Notes under the pieces: model-generated
The model's database searches: none
What the model saw: the letters and a program-made list of their open reading frames with translations, nothing else
What the model was told of the DNA's origin: nothing
Made by a program: the position numbers and the translations under genes
In this document: positions 49,296 through 49,750 of the stretch, in pieces
Numbering within the stretch: position 1 is the first letter of the stretch
Layout: the number at the start of each line of letters is the position of its first letter
Assembly: GCA_018057825.1 (NCBI GenBank)
Contig: JAGPCY010000053.1
Span: 1 to 49,750 of the forward strand
DNA from: Kofleriaceae bacterium
GTDB lineage: Bacteria > Myxococcota_A > Polyangia > Haliangiales > Haliangiaceae
DNA: 49,750 nucleotides
Direction: 5' to 3'

Positions 49296-49457
49296 ACCGC
49301 GAGCCTATCGCAGTCGCCGGGCTGCGCACCCCGCGGCACCGGGCCTCTACGACGAGGGCGAGTTGGCGCCTCTGGGAACTATTGGCGAAGCTTAACAGTT
49401 CGAACCGAGGGAAATCGTTCGGCTTCGCGGCGCGCCCGTCGAGCAGCACGAGGCTGG

Positions 49458-49477
49458 CGCACCTATATATAGGTGCG
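49458..49477. promoter_or_regulatory. Perfect 20-bp palindrome with TA-rich centre
   Basis: CGCACCTATATATAGGTGCG is identical to its reverse complement. It is one of the few AT-rich words of the window and lies 130 bp from the IS end. It could be an operator, a resolution or attachment site, or part of a terminator. Confidence 0.55.
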
Positions 49478-49578
49478 AGCCGCGCGGCGGGGCGGCGAGA
49501 GCAGTCCGGCCTTTGGGGGCCAGGCGGTCGAAGTGCTACTGGTTCTCGTGTGCTGAGCAGGTGGTGCGGGCGACCTCA

Positions 49579-49590
49579 CGAAGCCGGACA
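49579..49590. repeat. Second copy of the left-end 12-mer
   Basis: CGAAGCCGGACA is the reverse complement of TGTCCGGCTTCG at 495-506. One isolated arm only. Confidence 0.3.
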
Positions 49591-49624
49591 AGACCCTCCA
49601 GCGGAACCGCGATGGATCGCGGAG

Positions 49625-49750
49625 TGAGGTTGCCCCGATTTTCTGGACAGCCCAGTTACGTGCTTCTGTGGTGGACGACTTCGCGCTCGAAGTCAACGGG
49701 GCTGAGGTAGCGGTTGTGCGAATGGCGGCGGCGCGGATTGTAAAACAGCT
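49625..49750. mobile_element. End of an IS3-family insertion sequence (partial)
   Basis: A terminal-inverted-repeat-like sequence TGAGGTTGCCCCGATTTTCT begins at 49625 and continues to CTGGACAG. From memory it lines up with IS2-type ends (TG...TTGCCCC...CCAGACA). A transposase C-terminus reads toward it. The rest of the element lies outside the window. Confidence 0.65.
49656..49750 (-). CDS. IS3-family transposase (OrfB), C-terminal fragment
   Basis: The last 30 codons before a TAA at 49656-49658 read FYNPRRRHSHNRYLSPVDFE followed by REVVHHRST. The FYN-x-x-R-x-H-x-x-x-x-x-x-x-P-x-x-FE pattern is the conserved C-terminal end of IS3-type DDE transposases. The 5' part is beyond the window, so whether the gene is intact cannot be told. 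Confidence 0.88.
   Translation of the reverse strand, partial: LFYNPRRRHSHNRYLSPVDFEREVVHHRST

Larger units (their letters stand above)
49300..49624. other. Non-coding accessory segment
   Basis: I see no convincing gene here. The segment holds a 20-bp palindrome (49458-49477), the inverted copy of the left-end 12-mer (49579-49590) and AT-richer stretches, and ends at the IS3-type terminus. Confidence 0.5.

Noticed and set aside
49398-49405. GTTCGAAC resembling a tRNA T-loop
   Set aside because: No acceptor, D or anticodon arms can be paired around it.

Overview
The window is GC-rich chromosomal DNA that looks like a member of the Myxococcota, most like the Haliangium/Kofleriaceae type. The placement is an inference. 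It rests on a MYXO-CTERM tail on a protein with 13 CGDG...CDDGN Cys-rich repeats, a Ser/Thr kinase with a C-terminal PEGA domain, two class III cyclases, a DUF1592/DUF1552 gene pair, many Ala/Pro-rich lipoproteins, and a dnaE2 operator resembling the M. xanthus LexA motif. No rRNA, tRNA or CRISPR was found.

Layout. 1-840: a partial RAYT-type (REP-associated) transposase, an inverted repeat, and a 264-bp hexanucleotide array. 843-8774: a very large exported beta-helix protein with a 915-bp internal period, a dicarboxylate symporter and a prolyl oligopeptidase lipoprotein. 8781-16056: a second array, a membrane adenylate cyclase, a methyltransferase and the DUF1592-DUF1552 pair. 16077-19374: a ferric-reductase-like membrane protein, then a four-gene operon of exported haem-type proteins. 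19448-22838: a Tat-exported epimerase-like lipoprotein, a third array, and a type II sulfide:quinone oxidoreductase with DUF1641. 23016-26351: dnaE2 behind a probable SOS promoter. 26434-30626: a Cys-rich lipoprotein and a signalling cluster (FHA-winged helix regulator, PEGA kinase, exported helical-repeat protein). 30641-33837: a Sec-exported repeat protein ending in a PD-(D/E)XK-like domain, followed by a probable immunity gene. 33996-40745: a membrane protein, an M16 peptidase lipoprotein, a second cyclase, and a peroxiredoxin with a histone-H1-like tail. 40804-46668: a small lipoprotein, the fourth array, membrane proteins, a PHM-like copper monooxygenase lipoprotein, the carboxyspermidine pathway pair and a DarP-like ribosome factor. 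46709-49750: accessory DNA with an Xre-ImmA/IrrE + PIN pair, an orphan lipoprotein, a broken small gene, a 20-bp palindrome and the end of an IS3-family element.

Three observations stand out. First, four intergenic arrays of a GARNCN hexamer each abut a stop codon. Second, at least 16 genes have a TAnnnT-type -10 hexamer ending only 5-10 nt before the start codon, which suggests leaderless transcription is common here. Third, the 33837-30641 operon looks like an undescribed Sec-exported nuclease toxin with its immunity protein. Other items are the H1-tailed peroxiredoxin, the probable LexA box on dnaE2, a CX3CH cytochrome-P460-like protein, and the palindromic operator in front of the Xre-ImmA/PIN operon.
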